A DNA stretch of 64,000 nucleotides from JAABVD01 sp965204545 (GTDB taxonomy: Bacteria; Verrucomicrobiota; Verrucomicrobiia; Opitutales; UBA2995), in contig CBDBFA010000003.1 of NCBI GenBank assembly GCA_965204545.1, positions 496,001-560,000 on the forward strand. The letters run 5' to 3'. The translations under genes and the position numbers were made by a program. Every line of letters begins with the position of its first letter. Position 1 is the stretch's first letter. Under the pieces are notes generated by a model that had not been told where the DNA came from, ran no database searches, and worked only from the letters and a program-made list of their open reading frames with translations. This document shows positions 25,037 to 32,979 of the stretch, in pieces.

Positions 25037-25846
25037 ATGAATTCCATTTCGTTCATTACGGCAAATTTCGTGGGCCGGGAACTCGGGTACCAGGTAACGG
25101 AAGGGTGGTACCAGGGAAACAATGCGACCAATGACTATTTTCGCCCCATCGACACCTTCAGGAAGCGGTTCAATGCCCTCTTGAGAGAAATCAAGGACCT
25201 TGGTTTCCAGGCCATCGATCTTTGGATGGCCCATTTGCATTGGGCCTGGGCGACAAATAATCACACTAAAATTGCCAACTCGCTCATTGCCAAACACCGC
25301 ATGAAGATTTCCAGCATGGCGGGGAATTGGGGGGAAAACCAGTTGGAATTCGAGGCCGCATGCCGATTGGCCAACGCCATGGAAGTTCGGTTGCTCACCG
25401 GTTCTGCGCCATTTCTAGCTTCTCACCGAAAAACCGCGGTGGAGATTCTGCGTCGATACAACCTGGAAATCGCCCTGGTAAACCGCCGGGAAAAAGACAC
25501 CGATTCCATGCTGCGGAGGATCGGCTATGACAACCATGATATCATCGGCGTGGCCTTCGACACCGCCGGGTTTCACCGAATGGGCGTCAACCTGATGGAG
25601 GCCTTTGAAGCCCTTGCTCCAAACCTGAAACTGGTTCGACTCAAAAACATAAAATCCACCAGGGCAGCTAGCACCTGCCTCTACAACAAAGGGTGTATCC
25701 CCATGGAAAATTGCGTGTCGAAGCTGAAGGAAATAAAGTTCAATGGAAACCTGACCATCGAACACTACCGGTTTGATAAAAACCCGGCCGAAGAATGCCG
25801 GCAGAACTTCGAATTGTTGAAAAACTGGTTGAGCCTGCCGTCATGA
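25037..25846 (+). CDS. sugar phosphate isomerase/epimerase-like TIM barrel protein
   Basis: A 269-residue protein from the ATG at 25037 (MNSISFITANFVGRELGYQV), which has AAGGAAGGGG directly before it; a TTG at 24968 would add 23 residues, but MNSISFIT is where the barrel begins. ALLREIKDLGFQAIDLWMAH, VAFDTAGFHRMG and NLTIEHYRFDKN correspond to strands of the xylose isomerase-like (AP endonuclease 2) barrel with metal-binding acidic residues. Such proteins isomerise or epimerise sugars or keto-inositols in the cytoplasm. It follows the aldolase by 69 bases and overlaps the next gene by 4 (ATGA), supporting an operon. Substrate unknown. Confidence 0.85.
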   Translation: MNSISFITANFVGRELGYQVTEGWYQGNNATNDYFRPIDTFRKRFNALLREIKDLGFQAIDLWMAHLHWAWATNNHTKIANSLIAKHRMKISSMAGNWGENQLEFEAACRLANAMEVRLLTGSAPFLASHRKTAVEILRRYNLEIALVNRREKDTDSMLRRIGYDNHDIIGVAFDTAGFHRMGVNLMEAFEALAPNLKLVRLKNIKSTRAASTCLYNKGCIPMENCVSKLKEIKFNGNLTIEHYRFDKNPAEECRQNFELLKNWLSLPS

Positions 25847-26322
25847 AACCGGGCCACCTCCTCAGCTACCTCGCCGCAGCGCTGACCCTGGCTGGTTGCG
25901 GAACGAAAGACCCCGATGCTCTGGCTGAGGCCGGGTTGCTGAGCTACGAGTTCACCATGGCGCAAGGGGACAGACCGCAATCGGGGCAACCCCTGGTCAT
26001 CGAATTCTGGGCTTCCTGGTGCGGTCCCTGTATCAAACTGTTTCCCCACCTGAAAAAGTTGTATGGCGAACTCGAGGGCACGGGCATCCAATTCGCAGCC
26101 TTGACCCAAGAGCCGTTAAATCACGTAAGGGAATTCATCCGATCCCAAGAGTTGCCCTACCCGGTAGGGGTGGATAGCGAAGGCCAATTTCATGAGGCCC
26201 TCAATGTAAAATACATTCCCTACGCCGTTATTGTCGATGCGGAAGGGAGGGTGGTCTGGTCGGGGCATTCGGGCCGATTATCCAAGGCACTCATAGAAAA
26301 AAGCCTGGCCCCAAAAAGTTAG
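25843..26322 (+). CDS. TlpA/thioredoxin-like lipoprotein
   Basis: A 159-residue protein starting MKPGHLLSYLAAALTLAGCG: the lipobox LAGC places the acylated cysteine at residue 19. The thioredoxin fold follows, with WASWC60-G-P-C63 and the cis-proline loop KYIPYAVIV. Redox-active CGPC in an exported protein suggests a periplasmic thiol reductase or oxidase, as in TlpA/ResA used for cytochrome c maturation or protein repair. The ATG overlaps the stop of the isomerase-like gene (ATGA), so translation is coupled, although the functions appear unrelated. Confidence 0.9.
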   Translation: MKPGHLLSYLAAALTLAGCGTKDPDALAEAGLLSYEFTMAQGDRPQSGQPLVIEFWASWCGPCIKLFPHLKKLYGELEGTGIQFAALTQEPLNHVREFIRSQELPYPVGVDSEGQFHEALNVKYIPYAVIVDAEGRVVWSGHSGRLSKALIEKSLAPKS

Positions 26323-26368
26323 GAAAAGTCGTTGCACCATAGAGGAATTGTCCTTCTATCTTGGCATT

Positions 26369-26902
26369 ATGGAATCCCCCGAACAGCCTTCAGCCGAGGC
26401 GATCGAATCGGCAATCCAAAGGCTGGCGCGCGATCTGGCCGATGCGCACCGGGATTCCGAAAACCTGGCGGTTATCGGAATTGCCGAAGGCGGTAATGGG
26501 CTGGCCAAGCGATTGGCCCGGATGATCTCGGACCATTTGGGAAGGACCCTGCCCTGCGGCGTAATCGACATTTCATTTCACCGCGATGATATCTCCTCCA
26601 ATCCGGTTCCCAATATTCAGTCCTTTGCCAATCTGCCCTTCGACGTGAACGATCGAACCATCATATTGGTCGACGATGTCATATTTACCGGTCGCAGCAC
26701 TCGCGCCGCCTTGAACGAAATTTTCGACCAGGGGAGGCCCGACTGCGTGCGATTGGCGGTCCTGGTCGAACGGGTCGGTCGCTGCTTGCCTATCCAGCCC
26801 GATTATGTTGGTTTGAGGTTGGAGACGCGTTCGGATCAACGGGTGGAAGTTTCCATAAACAACGATCCCGGCCTACCCGACTCCATTGCAATTACAAACT
26901 GA
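26369..26902 (+). CDS. pyrR: PyrR pyrimidine regulator / uracil phosphoribosyltransferase
   Basis: A 177-residue phosphoribosyltransferase-fold protein from the ATG at 26369 (MESPEQPSAEAIESAIQRLA); a TTG at 26348 would add seven residues but has the purine-rich AGAGGA only one base before it. The PRPP-binding loop is IILVDDVIFTGRSTRAALNE, and VIGIAEGGNGLAKRL and ISFHRDDIS match PyrR. PyrR senses UMP and attenuates pyr transcripts in Gram-positives and some others, and it has weak uracil phosphoribosyltransferase activity. Here it lies directly upstream of pyrB (2-base gap) and pyrC, as in classical pyr operons. No convincing attenuator hairpin was found in the short upstream gap, so its regulatory mode here is open. 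Confidence 0.9.
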   Translation: MESPEQPSAEAIESAIQRLARDLADAHRDSENLAVIGIAEGGNGLAKRLARMISDHLGRTLPCGVIDISFHRDDISSNPVPNIQSFANLPFDVNDRTIILVDDVIFTGRSTRAALNEIFDQGRPDCVRLAVLVERVGRCLPIQPDYVGLRLETRSDQRVEVSINNDPGLPDSIAITN

Positions 26903-26904
26903 CC

Positions 26905-27852
26905 ATGAAATGGAACCGCAAGGACCTGATCGCCATCGAACCCCTGAGCCGGGAGGAACTGAAAACCCTGTTTCACGTAACAGCGGGTTTTAAGCGCATT
27001 CTGGCCCGGTCGGTAAAAAAGGTTCCGACCTTGCGGGGAAAAACCATCGTCAATCTCTTTTTGGAACCGAGCACACGGACCAGGCTGGCCTTTGAAATGG
27101 CCGCCACCCGTTTGAGCGCGGACGTCATCTCCCTGAACGCTGAGGCCAGCAGCTTCGTCAAAGGGGAAACCCTCCGGGACACGGCCATGAATATTCGCGC
27201 CTTGAACGCCGATATGATTATTCTCAGGCATTCCGCAGCGGGGTCGGCCAAGTACTTGAGCGGAATTCTGGATATCCCGGTCATCAATGCCGGGGACGGC
27301 GCCCACGAACACCCGACCCAGGCCTTGCAGGACGGCTTTACCCTGAGGGAGAAACTGGGCCACCTCGAAGGCAAAAAGATAACCATTCTTGGGGACATTC
27401 TCTTCAGCAGGGTTGCCAGATCGAATATTTTTTCCCTCACCAAGTTGGGCGTGGAAGTTACGGTAGCCGGACCGGCTACCCTTGTTCCCTACAGATTTGA
27501 ATCTCTCGGGGTGAAGGTGGTGCACGATCTCCAGACCGCCTTGGCCGAAGCGGACGCAGTCATGCTATTGCGGATCCAACACGAGCGCCAGTCGTCTTCC
27601 CATTTCCCTTCCATAGGCGAGTATACCAGTATGTTCGGTTTAAACAAACTACGAGCCTCCTGGTTGAAACCCAATGCCATAATCCTGCATCCGGGTCCCA
27701 TCAACCGGGGGGTTGAAATCGACTCGGATCTGGCCGATTCGGAACATTCCGTCATCCTTGAGCAAGTGACCAATGGGATAGCAACCCGAATGGCCGTACT
27801 CTACCTTTGCAGTGGAGCATCTGTCTCCGGATTGGATTCCGCCGATAAATGA
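26905..27852 (+). CDS. pyrB: aspartate carbamoyltransferase catalytic chain
   Basis: A 315-residue enzyme joining carbamoyl phosphate and aspartate, the first committed step of UMP synthesis. The carbamoyl-phosphate loop is S56-T-R-T in FLEPSTRTRLAFE, and the second signature is GAHEHPTQALQDGFTL. ILHPGPINRGVEI is the conserved C-terminal loop. It begins 2 bases after pyrR and shares ATGA with pyrC, so the three are one translational unit. No regulatory chain gene (pyrI) is adjacent, which suggests an unregulated trimer or a complex with the dihydroorotase, as known for some pyrBC pairs. Confidence 0.97.
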   Translation: MKWNRKDLIAIEPLSREELKTLFHVTAGFKRILARSVKKVPTLRGKTIVNLFLEPSTRTRLAFEMAATRLSADVISLNAEASSFVKGETLRDTAMNIRALNADMIILRHSAAGSAKYLSGILDIPVINAGDGAHEHPTQALQDGFTLREKLGHLEGKKITILGDILFSRVARSNIFSLTKLGVEVTVAGPATLVPYRFESLGVKVVHDLQTALAEADAVMLLRIQHERQSSSHFPSIGEYTSMFGLNKLRASWLKPNAIILHPGPINRGVEIDSDLADSEHSVILEQVTNGIATRMAVLYLCSGASVSGLDSADK

Positions 27853-29144
27853 AGGAAATAAGGATCATTTCCAACGGCCGCATCATCGATCCGAAGAACG
27901 AGCGGGACGAGGTGGGGGAATTGTATATCAAGGACGGCAAGATAGTGGGGTCGATTTCAGCCGAGGAGGAAAAATCCGCCATGCGCACGGATGCTTCCGA
28001 TCGGGTTGTTTGCCCGGGATTGGTCGACATCCACGTCCACTTGCGCGAACCCGGGCAAACCCATAAGGAAACCATTGAAACGGGCTCGTGGGCGGCGGCG
28101 GCCGGGGGGTTCACCACCGTCGTCTGCATGCCGAATACCAGCCCCCCTGCCGACAACGCCGGAACCATTCAGTACATCCTGGATGCGGCGCAGCGGAGCG
28201 CCGTGGTCAACGTATACCCCACCGGTTGCATCACCGTGGAACGAAAGGGAGAACTACTGGCTCCCATCGGCAGCCTGAAGCGGGCTGGTGTTGTGGCCAT
28301 CAGCGATGATGGGGACTGTGTGCAAAACAATGAAATCATGCGCCGGGCCCTGGAATATGCCAACATGTTCGGTTTGCCCATCATGGACCACTGTCAGGAT
28401 ATGAACCTGACGGAAGGCGGGGTCATGAATGAAGGTGAAATGTCGCTGAGGCTGGGATTGAGGGGTTGGCCGTCCACGGCTGAAGACATCATTGTGGCGA
28501 GAAACGCCCTGCTCGCCGAACTGACGGGCGCCCAAGTGCACATGCAGCACATCAGCTCCGCCGGAGCCGTGGAGGTCTTGCGCCGGGCCAAGCAGCGGGG
28601 AGTCGGGGTCACAGCCGAAGTGACGCCCCATCACCTGGCCCTGACCGATGCCTGCATCCAAAATTTCAATACCAATTTTAAAATGAATCCCCCCCTGAGG
28701 ACAGAGGAGGATCGTCAGGCCCTTATCAAGGGGGTAAAAGATGGAACCTTGGATATACTGGCAACCGACCACGCCCCCCATACCAACTACGAGAAAGACC
28801 GGGAATTCGATTACGCCCCTTTCGGAGTCGTCGGGTTGGAGACCTGTTTTGCCGTTTGTCGGGAGGTTCTATGCGAAGAGGCCGGGATAAGCTTGCCCGA
28901 GACGCTCGGGCTTATGACCTACAAACCGGCCGAGTTGCTCGGATTGCCCGCAGGAACCCTTTCAGAGGGTTTACAGGCAGATGTCATCATCCTGAATCCA
29001 CGGGCAAAATGGACGGTTGAGGAGGAAACTCTACTGGGCAAGTCGAAGAATTCACCTTGGCTGGGCGAGGAACTCACCGGTAGAATCGAAGAAACGATTG
29101 TGGCCGGCAAGACGGTCTATAAGAACGGCAGGATTATGGGTTAG
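27849..29144 (+). CDS. pyrC: dihydroorotase
   Basis: A 431-residue amidohydrolase of the long (class I) dihydroorotase type. Metal ligands are H62 and H64 in DIHVHLREPG, and the later DILATDHAPH holds the catalytic aspartate. KMNPPLRTEED and MPNTSPPADN are family signatures. It closes carbamoyl aspartate to dihydroorotate in pyrimidine synthesis. The gene overlaps pyrB by 4 bases and runs convergently 11 bases into the 3' end of obg on the other strand. Confidence 0.97.
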   Translation: MKEIRIISNGRIIDPKNERDEVGELYIKDGKIVGSISAEEEKSAMRTDASDRVVCPGLVDIHVHLREPGQTHKETIETGSWAAAAGGFTTVVCMPNTSPPADNAGTIQYILDAAQRSAVVNVYPTGCITVERKGELLAPIGSLKRAGVVAISDDGDCVQNNEIMRRALEYANMFGLPIMDHCQDMNLTEGGVMNEGEMSLRLGLRGWPSTAEDIIVARNALLAELTGAQVHMQHISSAGAVEVLRRAKQRGVGVTAEVTPHHLALTDACIQNFNTNFKMNPPLRTEEDRQALIKGVKDGTLDILATDHAPHTNYEKDREFDYAPFGVVGLETCFAVCREVLCEEAGISLPETLGLMTYKPAELLGLPAGTLSEGLQADVIILNPRAKWTVEEETLLGKSKNSPWLGEELTGRIEETIVAGKTVYKNGRIMG

Positions 29145-30138
29145 CGGCGAAAGCGGTCATTGCATCGATAAACGTTTTGCGAAGTTCCGGGATACCTTCC
29201 TCACTCAAACAGGATATGGGAGATACGGATGCATAGTGGTTCTTCTTGAATTTCTCAAGATTGGCCGAAGCCACATCCTCATCCATTTTATTGGCCACGA
29301 CAAGCCTCGGTTTATCCAACAGCCGGGGATCATAGTTTCCCAGTTCCGACAAGAGGTCCCGGTAGTCGTCACCCGGTTTGCGTCCGTCGACACCGGCCAT
29401 ATCCACCATGAGGCAGAGCAGCTTGCACCGTTCGATATGCCTCAGGAAGCGGTGGCCCAATCCCTTGTTTTCGCTGGCGCCTTTGGTCAGGCCAGGAATG
29501 TCCGCCAGCAGTAGTCGGTCATATGTATCCGGGTATTCGATGACTCCCAGGTGGGGATGCAAAGTAGTAAAGGGATACTCGGCCACGGTGGGATGAGCCT
29601 TGGTAATCAGATTGGTCAAGGAAGATTTGCCCGCATTGGGAAACCCCACCAACCCGATATCCGCAATGATTTTTAGGACCAGGCGATACTGGCCGCTTTC
29701 GCCCTCCTCACCCGGATGGGCCCATTTGGGAGCCCGATTGGTAGAGCTCTTGAAATGGGCGTTACCTCGACCCCCTTTACCTCCCCTGCAAATGGCAAAT
29801 TTCTCCTCATGCCGGAGCAACTCCTTGACGGCCCTTCCCGTATTCAGATCCAAAATCATGGTTCCCATTGGCACCTTGAGCTTCAGGTCCGGGCCGGATC
29901 GGCCATGGCTGTCACTACCCTTGCCCGGCTCGCCATTCCTGGCTTTGAAGTAATGCCTGAAGCGAAAGGCGGTCAGGTCTCCCACGTTCTCGTCCGCCTC
30001 CAAGACAATGTCTCCACCCTTTCCTCCATCGCCACCGTTGGGCCCACCAAAGGGAATATACTTCTCTCTCCGGAAACTTACACAACCGCTTCCACCGTTA
30101 CCGGCGGTCAATTCGACTGTCGCCTCGTCCACGAACAT
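29134..30138 (-). CDS. obgE: Obg/CgtA ribosome-associated GTPase
   Basis: A 334-residue GTPase with the glycine-rich Obg domain (FRREKYIPFGGPNGGDGGKG; GKGGRGNAHFKSSTNRAPK) followed by a G domain: P-loop GFPNAGKSSLTN, switch/G3 LLADIPGLTKGASENKGLGH, and G4 VVANKMDE. Obg binds the large ribosomal subunit and links ribosome assembly to ppGpp, replication and division. The variable C-terminal domain of some Obg proteins is absent. It follows the porin gene on the same strand by 32 bases, so they may share a transcript, and it overlaps the convergent pyrC end. Confidence 0.97.
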   Translation of the reverse strand: MFVDEATVELTAGNGGSGCVSFRREKYIPFGGPNGGDGGKGGDIVLEADENVGDLTAFRFRHYFKARNGEPGKGSDSHGRSGPDLKLKVPMGTMILDLNTGRAVKELLRHEEKFAICRGGKGGRGNAHFKSSTNRAPKWAHPGEEGESGQYRLVLKIIADIGLVGFPNAGKSSLTNLITKAHPTVAEYPFTTLHPHLGVIEYPDTYDRLLLADIPGLTKGASENKGLGHRFLRHIERCKLLCLMVDMAGVDGRKPGDDYRDLLSELGNYDPRLLDKPRLVVANKMDEDVASANLEKFKKNHYASVSPISCLSEEGIPELRKTFIDAMTAFAANP

Positions 30139-30170
30139 TTGCCCTGACTGCAGAGGGGAAAAGGAAGGGA

Positions 30171-31547
30171 CTAAAACGAGAACATGGCGTCGATCAGGAT
30201 GATTTCGCTTTCAGAAAAATTCGCCGCCGGGGAAGCGAAGGATTCATCTATCGAACTACCCTCCATAAAGGTTCCACTGAGTTCCAGGAAATCCGTTATC
30301 CTGTATTTGTAATTGAAGACAAAACCCGCTTGATTTATCATCCCCCTGGACCAGTCGGGATCACTTAGATTGGGATTATAGGCCGCACCTTCGATATAAC
30401 GGTATTCGAGTGACCACTGGGACTGGCCTTTACTCTTGGCCAGGCCATGCTGGTAACCGAGAAGAGCCAGGTTGCCGCGGTCTTTCCCGCTCCCGGTCAC
30501 ATCGAAGAAGGGGGAAGATGGATCACTCTGTAGACTTTTGTTTTCAAAATTCCTGCCCACAGCTCCAAAGATCTTTCCCGGGCCTAGTTTATAATCGAAC
30601 GGGAGCAGGGCCAGATCGAAGTGCCGAAAATACTGTTGGGAGTTGACACCCGAAAACGGACCCTTTTCCGGATAGGTGGACTGACCTCCCGTGGAGGTCA
30701 TGAACAGTGGCGCCGCGGTCAAGTCCCCCGCTTGCAAAATTGCCTGAATCATGAACATATAGTCATCGCCCACCTCGGGGTCAGTAGCAGTGGCCAACGA
30801 TTCGTTTTCATTATCGATCAAGTACTGCCCGGCCAAGAAGGTAACAGGTCCCGACTTCCACCTTTGGCTAAGGCCCTCCGGATTCAAGTCACTACCCCAC
30901 AGCATGGTGGGCAAGGTGTAAATACCACCGTGCTTTCCAAAAGTGACACGGGTATCGTCATCGATGTGGTAGTCCACGTAGAAACGACCGACATTGATGC
31001 CTCCACCCCGCTTGTCCCAAAACCCTCCGAAATCAGTATTGGTGGAATCGTTGGTGGTAGCGGTTTCCAACTGCACTCCAAGCGAGAACGGGGAATCCTC
31101 GAATTGGGTGACGGAACCTAATTTCACCCTGTAGAGTGGGCGCCTGCGGTAGGTTCTTTGGCCCGATGCCGACACGAGATCTTGGTGGTGAAAGCGATAG
31201 CGGGCATTGGCGTAGAGCTTGACGGAACCCACCTGTTCTGAAACTTGAATGATGTTTTCCGGCGCCGGGGGGGGTGCAGGGGCATCCGGAACGGGAACGG
31301 GCGCCTCCTCTGGCGGGGAGGGTTGGAGTTCCGCCGCCGCCTCCTCCTCCTTTGCCACCATTGCGGCGGCCTCCGCCTTGATAGCGTCAACATCTTCCTG
31401 GGTTATGATGTTGCGTCGCAGGAGGACCTTAAGGAGCGCATCCATTTCCTCGGATGCCTGAAGGGTTGGGGGAGAAACCAAAAAGGCAGCCAGCACAAAA
31501 ACCGCTTTGAGGGTTAAAACCCGCAAAATGGGGACAGGTTTTTTCAT
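30171..31547 (-). CDS. putative outer-membrane porin
   Basis: A 458-residue exported protein with signal peptide (to about LQASEE), a short helical stretch (LRRNIITQEDVDAIKAEAAA, 20 residues long) rich in Ala/Glu, a proline-rich linker (PSPPEEAPVPVPDAPAPPP) and then a long domain with alternating aromatic and polar residues. The final residue is F in the ending IDAMFSF, the usual C-terminal signature for outer-membrane beta-barrels. The layout matches the uncharacterised Porin_5-type family, with the N-terminal helical stretch anchoring to peptidoglycan or trimerising. Being next to the pst genes it could carry phosphate, but this is only positional; the substrate is unknown. Confidence 0.82.
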   Translation of the reverse strand: MKKPVPILRVLTLKAVFVLAAFLVSPPTLQASEEMDALLKVLLRRNIITQEDVDAIKAEAAAMVAKEEEAAAELQPSPPEEAPVPVPDAPAPPPAPENIIQVSEQVGSVKLYANARYRFHHQDLVSASGQRTYRRRPLYRVKLGSVTQFEDSPFSLGVQLETATTNDSTNTDFGGFWDKRGGGINVGRFYVDYHIDDDTRVTFGKHGGIYTLPTMLWGSDLNPEGLSQRWKSGPVTFLAGQYLIDNENESLATATDPEVGDDYMFMIQAILQAGDLTAAPLFMTSTGGQSTYPEKGPFSGVNSQQYFRHFDLALLPFDYKLGPGKIFGAVGRNFENKSLQSDPSSPFFDVTGSGKDRGNLALLGYQHGLAKSKGQSQWSLEYRYIEGAAYNPNLSDPDWSRGMINQAGFVFNYKYRITDFLELSGTFMEGSSIDESFASPAANFSESEIILIDAMFSF

Positions 31548-31980
31548 TCAGTGAGATTTAGAAGCTAGGCTAGTTTCAAGCTATAGGCCCAAAGAGCAGG
31601 AAAGGCGCCCTCGTGCCCCAGCTTGAATGCTTGAACAGTATGCTGCAGGACGGGCAAGTCAACGGAAAGTTAATGACTATTCACAGGTTTGGACCCCTAT
31701 CATAAGCCAATTGGTGAAAACCGGATATAACAAGAAAGCAGGGGCGGCTATGGAGTTGCTACCAAACAATTGCCATTCCAAAGTGAAATTTACCTGATAA
31801 GCTTTGCCAGGTGACCACCACCATTCAATTTTGCTTCATTGGAAAAAGGAGCGTGGCGGCGACCTCCTGTAATCCAATTGTAACTTGTTTTGCACAATAA
31901 TTTGACAATTCAGCCCTATACTATCGAGAACCTCTATCTTCCGATCCCGCCTGCTTAGAGAGCCTGTCCTGTTGGCATTA
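31548..31980. other. intergenic region between porin and pstS
   Basis: About 430 bases between divergent genes. The pstS-proximal part contains the Pho-box-like sites and a -10 hexamer annotated separately. In the remaining 300 bases I see no gene and no member of the repeat families. Confidence 0.6.
31867..31922 (+). promoter_or_regulatory. tandem Pho-box-like sites with -10 element upstream of pstS
   Basis: CTGTAATCCAATTGTAAC (31867-31884) and TTGCACAATAATTTGACA (31890-31907) each have the 7-4-7 layout of PhoB direct repeats (consensus half CTGTCAT). Half-sites begin at 31867, 31878, 31890 and 31901, that is every 11-12 bases. TATACT at 31917-31922 lies 9 bases beyond, close to the spacing of known Pho promoters where the box replaces the -35. 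This would make the pst genes inducible by phosphate starvation. Confidence 0.6.
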
Positions 31981-32931
31981 ATGAAAAGGATTTACCTTCT
32001 GACCGCGTTTTGGGCGCTTTTCCCCTCTAGCGTCCGAGGGACATTGGATGCGGAACTCCCCATCTATCAACCGGTGTCGGGGGTTTACGGAAATCTAAAC
32101 TCCGTGGGGTCGGATTCCTTGAATTTTCTGATGACGCTTTGGGCTGAATCCTTTCGCGCTTTCTACCCCAATGTGCGCATACAGATTGAAGGGAAGGGAT
32201 CGTCCACCGCTCCACCGGCCTTGATCGAAGGGACGGCTCAACTTGGCCCCATGAGCCGGGAAATGAAGTCTTTGGAGATCGATGCCTTCGAATACGCTTT
32301 CGGTTACAAGCCGACCCAGGTCAGTGTATCCATCGATGCCCTGGCCGTGTTCGCCCACAAAGACAATCCGATTGAGGGGCTGACCATGCAACAGGTCGAC
32401 AGCATATTCTCGAACACTTTCAAAGCCGGCGGCACCCCCATCGACCGCTGGGGTCAGGTCAACCTGAAGGGCCGATGGGAAGACCGTAGCATCAGTCTCT
32501 ACGGTCGAAACAGCGCTTCGGGTACATACGGGTTTTTCAAACAGGTCGCCCTGAAAAAAGGCGACTACCGGGCCAGTGTAAAGGAACAACCGGGGTCCTC
32601 CACCGTTGTGCAAGGAGTAGCCGTCGATCTATTTGGTTTGGGTTATTCCGGTATCGGTTACAGGACGTCCGGAGTAAAAGCCCTTACCTTGGGAGAAAAC
32701 AGGGAATTACTCGTGAAACCGTCTCTGGATAACTGTCTTTCCGGTGATTACCCCCTGGCTCGCCTTCATTACATTTACATAAACAAGAGGCCCAACGAAT
32801 CCATCGATACCCTCAGCTATGAATTCCTCCGTTTCGTCCTTTCCCGAGAGGGTCAGGAGATCGTAGTAGAGGCTGGTTACTTTCCATTGCCGGCTTCGGT
32901 TGCGGCAAAGACTTTTGCATCGGTTCAATAG
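31981..32931 (+). CDS. pstS: phosphate-binding protein PstS
   Basis: A 316-residue exported binding protein, starting MKRIYLLTAFWALFPSSVRG (signal peptide); a TTG nine bases upstream is a weaker start. Phosphate contacts are suggested by GSDSLNFLM near the N-terminus, GPMSREMKS and YGRNSASGTYGFF, the three loops that wrap the anion in PstS. IDALAVFAHKDNPIEGLTMQ is a strongly conserved family block. The protein captures phosphate in the periplasm and feeds the PstCAB transporter encoded next. Confidence 0.94.
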   Translation: MKRIYLLTAFWALFPSSVRGTLDAELPIYQPVSGVYGNLNSVGSDSLNFLMTLWAESFRAFYPNVRIQIEGKGSSTAPPALIEGTAQLGPMSREMKSLEIDAFEYAFGYKPTQVSVSIDALAVFAHKDNPIEGLTMQQVDSIFSNTFKAGGTPIDRWGQVNLKGRWEDRSISLYGRNSASGTYGFFKQVALKKGDYRASVKEQPGSSTVVQGVAVDLFGLGYSGIGYRTSGVKALTLGENRELLVKPSLDNCLSGDYPLARLHYIYINKRPNESIDTLSYEFLRFVLSREGQEIVVEAGYFPLPASVAAKTFASVQ

Positions 32932-32979
32932 ATATGTTTTCGACCTCCCATTGCGGTTCCGGAGGGATCTAGGCTCCGG

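Noticed and set aside
31902..31922. TTGACA plus TATACT as an ordinary sigma-70 promoter for pstS
   Set aside because: The spacing is only 9 bases; the Pho-box reading explains both elements better.
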